Below, in pieces: positions 5,688-5,968 of a stretch of 5,968 bases of DNA (the first letter of the stretch is position 1; every line of letters begins with the position of its first letter). Location: contig JAGRAS010000114.1 of assembly GCA_020434465.1 (NCBI GenBank), positions 1-5,968 of the forward strand, given 5' to 3'. The notes below the pieces were generated by a model. It did not search any database and had not been told where the DNA came from. It saw nothing but the letters and a program-made list of their open reading frames with translations. Made by a program: the position numbers and the translations under genes. The stretch comes from Bdellovibrionales bacterium (lineage in GTDB: Bacteria; Bdellovibrionota; UBA2361; JAGRAS01).

Positions 5688-5968
5688 ACAAATCCTATAT
5701 TCATTAGCTCGAATCCTCACTCTGAAGAATTCTAGCTTTGTAACCTACTAGCTTTACTAATAAAGTTTTAAACATCAATTCGGAATACAAATTCGGCTAA
5801 AATGTTAGGACTTAGCCTTTAGATAGGGTTTACTTCCATGTGAAAATTAAACACTATTAGCACCTCAAACATGGCAAATTATATACTCAACGAAGTACGG
5901 TTTTACCGGTTCTGATTTAAGCTCTTTGAGTAAATTAGGAGCTTATCTCAGATTCGCTAAGTGCCAAA
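5688..5968. other. Right-edge region without a recognisable gene
   Basis: Beyond the small ORF's promoter, no open frame with a credible start is visible on either strand. A six-base inverted repeat (GGCTAA 5795-5800, TTAGCC 5812-5817) followed by TTT on the plus strand is too weak to call a terminator. A plus-strand frame stays open from 5851 to the window edge but has no ATG. Nothing resembling a tRNA or another known RNA is recognised. Confidence 0.5.

Noticed and set aside
5707..5716. GCTCGAATCC, resembling the T-loop of a tRNA
   Set aside because: The flanking bases do not form a T-stem on either strand, and no acceptor or anticodon arms can be built around it.
5777..5796. Direct repeat of AATTCGG (5777-5783 and 5790-5796)
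   Set aside because: Two seven-base copies in an AT-rich intergenic region are within chance expectation and have no wider repeat structure.

Overview
The window is AT-rich (about one third G+C by eye). All of its genes lie on the minus strand, so the order below follows transcription, from high to low coordinates. Its core is a three-gene cluster encoding PrkA (AAA+/serine protein kinase family, 4986 to 3046), a YhbH/YeaH-type DUF444 protein with a von Willebrand A domain (2962 to 1730) and SpoVR (YcgB family, 1730 to 276). This set and order match the conserved prkA-yhbH(yeaH)-spoVR(ycgB) module. In many proteobacteria it is a stress, starvation or stationary-phase locus; in Bacillus its members are linked to sporulation. 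The contiguous three-gene arrangement together with low G+C would fit an AT-rich Gram-negative lineage such as the Bdellovibrionota or a low-GC proteobacterium. That placement is inference: no taxonomic marker is present.

Layout. The right edge (about 5632-5968) holds no convincing gene, only a good sigma70-like promoter (5658-5687) pointing left. That promoter leads into a small unrecognised protein gene (ATG at 5580, or TTG at 5631, to 5356), which ends at a weak terminator-like hairpin. A very AT-rich leader of 369 bases (4987-5355) with a candidate promoter near 5059-5086 precedes prkA. prkA and the DUF444 gene are separated by 83 bases that hold a striking long hairpin (2996-3038). The DUF444 gene starts with GTG, and its stop overlaps the spoVR start by one base (TAATG), with a strong Shine-Dalgarno sequence for spoVR inside its last codons. 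After spoVR and a 104-base gap, the first 57 codons of a gamma-glutamylcyclotransferase (AIG2/GGACT-like) protein run off the left edge.

How the genes may work together. PrkA is an ATP-driven AAA+ protein reported as a kinase and, in Bacillus, as having protease activity. The VWA protein looks like a metal-dependent partner-binding or adaptor subunit, and SpoVR is a conserved protein of unknown biochemistry. AAA+ plus VWA pairs are a recurrent theme (for example MoxR/VWA and RavA/ViaA), so an AAA+ machine with a VWA adaptor acting on or through SpoVR is a reasonable inference, not something the sequence proves. The least explained items are the small upstream ORF and the intercistronic hairpin. 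I see no mobile element, CRISPR array, tRNA or rRNA.
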